Below are positions 61,986 to 64,000 of a stretch of 64,000 nt of DNA, one piece after another. Position 1 is the first letter of the stretch, and every line of letters begins with the position of its first letter. Below the pieces are notes generated by a model. That model saw nothing but the letters and a program-made list of their open reading frames with translations, searched no databases and was not told where the DNA came from. A program made the position numbers and the translations under genes. The DNA is from Crossaster papposus (taxonomy: Eukaryota > Echinodermata > Asteroidea > Velatida > Solasteridae): the NCBI GenBank assembly GCA_037893245.1, contig JBAIAA010000603.1:1054001-1118000 (forward strand), in the 5' to 3' direction.

Positions 61986-64000
61986 ACACATTCTTATTCT
62001 TCGACGCATTCTTCTTCTGTGGAAGTTTCCCTGCTACGCATTCTTATTCTTCGATGCATTCTTCGACGCATTCTTATTCTTAGACGTATTATTGACCTAT
62101 TCTTCAACGCATTCTTATTCTCCGGAAGTTTCTCTGCGACCCATTCTTATTCTTCGACGCATTCTTATTCTGCAGAGGTTTCCGCATTCTTATCCCGCGG
62201 AGGTTTCCGCATTCTTATCCCGCAGAGGTTTCCCTGTGACGCATTCTTATTCTTCAACGTATTCGTTTACGCATTTTTCTTCTGCGGAAGTTTCCCTGTG
62301 ACACATTCTTATTCTTCGACGCGTTCTTCGACGCATTCTTATTCTTAGACGTATTTATTGACCGCATTCTTCAACACATTCTTATTCTCCGGAAGTTTCT
62401 TTGCGACGCATTCTTATTCTTCGACGCATTCTTCTTCTGCGGAAGTTTTCCCGTGGCGCATTCTTATTCTTTGACGCATTCTTATCCCGCGGAGGTTTCC
62501 CTGTGACGCATTCTTATTCTGCGGAAATTTTTCTGTGACGCATTCTTATTCTTTGACTCATTCTTATCCCGCGGAGGTTTCCCTGTGACGCATTCTTATT
62601 CTTCGACGTATTCTTCGACACATTCTTATTCTTCGACGCATTTATTGACCTATTCTTATTCTTCCACGCATTCTTATTCTGCGGAGGTTTCCATGCGACG
62701 CATTCTTATTTTTTGACTCATTCTTCTTCTACGGAAGTTTCCCTGCGACGTATTCTTATTCTTCAACGCATTTGTTGACGCATTCTTCGACGCATTTTTA
62801 TTCTTCGACGCATTCTTATTCTTCGACGCATTCTTATCCTGCGGAGGTTTCTCTGCGACACATTCTTATTCTTCGACGCATTCTTCTTCTGCGGAAGTTT
62901 CCCTGTGACACATTCTTTAAATTCTTCGACGCATTCTTCGACGCATTCTTCGACGCATTCTTATTCTTAGACGTATTTATTGACCGCATTCTTATTCTTC
63001 AACGCATTCTTATTCTTGAGAGGTTTCCCTGCGACGCATTCTTATTCTTCGACGCTTTCTTCTTCTGTGGAAGTTTCCCTGCTACGCATTCTTATTCTTC
63101 GACGCATTCTTCGACGCATTCTTATTCTTAGACGTATTATTGACCTATTCTTCAACGCATTATTATTCTCCGGAAGTTTCTCTGCGACCCATTCTTATTC
63201 TTCGACGCATTCTTATTCTTCGACGCATTCTTATTCTGCAGAGGTTTCCGCATTCTTATCCCGCAGAGGTTTCCCTGTGACGCATTCTTATTCTTCAACG
63301 TATTCGTTGACGCATTTTTCTTATGCGGAAGTTTCCCTGTGACACATTCTTATTCTTCGACGCGTTCTTCGACGCATTCTTATTCTTAGACGTATTTATT
63401 GACCGCATTCTTATTCTTCGACGCATTCTTATTCTTCGACGCATTTTATTGACCTATTCTTATTCTTCAACGCATTCTTCGACGCATTCTTTGACGCATT
63501 CTTATTCTTTGACGCATTTATTGACCTATTCTTATTCTTCCACGCATTCTTATTCTGCGGAGGTTTCCCTGCGACGCATTCTTATTCTTTGACGCATTCT
63601 TCTTCTGTGGAAGTTTCCCTGCGACGTATTCTTATTCTTCAACGCATTTGTTGACGCATTCTTCGACGCATTTTTATTCTTCGACGCATTCTTATTCTTC
63701 GACGCATTCTTATCCTGCGGAGGTTTCTCTGCAACGCATTCTTATTCTTCGACGCATTCTTCTTCTGCGGAAGTTTCCCTGTGACACATTCTTATTCTTC
63801 GACGCATTCTTCGACGCATTCTTCGACGCATTCTTATTCTTTGACGCATTTATTGACCTATTCTTATTCTTCCACGCATTCTTATTCTGCGGAGGTTTCC
63901 CTGCGACGCATTCTTATACTTTGACGCATTCTTCTTCTGCGGAAGTTTCCCTGCGACGCATTCTTATTCTTTGACGCATTCTTCGATGCATTCTTATTCT

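Larger units (their letters stand above)
45850..64000. repeat. Satellite array over 18 kb, 18 bp core unit with higher-order structure
   Basis: From about 46200 to the window end the sequence consists almost wholly of a few words: GCATTC, TTATTC, TTCGAC (variants TTTGAC, TTCAAC), the 20 bp TGCGGAGGTTTCCCTGCGAC and its relatives (CCGCGGAGG, TCCGGAAG, TTCTGCGGAAG), and junction words TTAGACGTATTTATTGACC and ATTTATTGACCTATTC. The simplest unit is TTATTCTTCGACGCATTC. Larger blocks are duplicated with only scattered changes, for example 58969-60505 at 60612-62148 (offset 1643). The left edge (45850-46200) is a decayed form. Frames up to about 220 codons occur but are repeat artefacts. The right boundary lies beyond the window. 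Confidence 0.95.

Noticed and set aside
46027..63974. Dozens of 60-224 codon open frames on both strands of the satellite
   Set aside because: All are translations of the same short words. They overlap in all three frames, mostly lack a true ATG start, and switch peptide type whenever a 20 bp word is crossed. There is no evidence of coding selection.
46200..64000. CRISPR-like array
   Set aside because: The repeats are contiguous and of variable length with no unique spacers, and the genome is clearly eukaryotic.

Overview
This is a window of animal nuclear DNA holding one recognisable host gene in a mass of transposon-derived sequence. The gene has nine coding exons with GT-AG introns, and its conceptual protein is an unmistakable folliculin (FLCN). 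The dense invertebrate-style repeats (many palindromic MITEs, Tc1/mariner, hAT, Mutator-like, Sola-like and TTAA-type elements, a Penelope-like relic, non-LTR relics, tRNA-derived SINEs) suggest a marine invertebrate, perhaps a deuterostome such as an echinoderm or hemichordate. The species cannot be fixed from the sequence alone.

Layout. 1-7.0 kb: nested inverted-repeat elements with no supported gene, including two compound giant palindromes (2.4-3.1 kb and 4.3-5.9 kb). 7.06-7.57 kb: an internally deleted Tc1/mariner element that keeps the end of its transposase. 7987-33011: the FLCN gene on the + strand (1713 coding nt, 570 aa). Its introns hold a tRNA-like gene, many MITEs, a long-TIR element rich in YY1-like motifs (19.6-22.2 kb), and a 7.4 kb intron 3 built of elements nested several deep. 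33-45.6 kb: gene-free flank with a degenerate minisatellite, a foldback repeat split by a Sola-like element with a clear ATGA target duplication, a locally tandem region, a minus-strand LINE relic with RNase H, a SINE, a 759 bp Mutator-like foldback with a perfect 9 bp target duplication, and a LINE 3' relic.

45.85 kb to the end of the window (over 18 kb, right edge not reached) is one satellite array. It is written in a small vocabulary of 6-20 bp words around the 18 bp unit TTATTCTTCGACGCATTC, organised into higher-order repeats (for example two adjacent 1643 bp copies). Its common variants are almost all C-to-T or G-to-A changes at CpG, which looks like a footprint of germline CpG methylation. 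Its 20 bp words rotate the reading frame, so all three + frames stay open for long stretches. I do not regard these as genes.

Nothing here looks like a multi-gene system. FLCN is the only functional protein gene I can support. In other animals it acts with FNIP as a GAP for RagC/D at the lysosome, in nutrient signalling to mTORC1 and TFEB. The most unusual object is the satellite array, followed by the well-bounded nested elements whose target duplications can be read directly.
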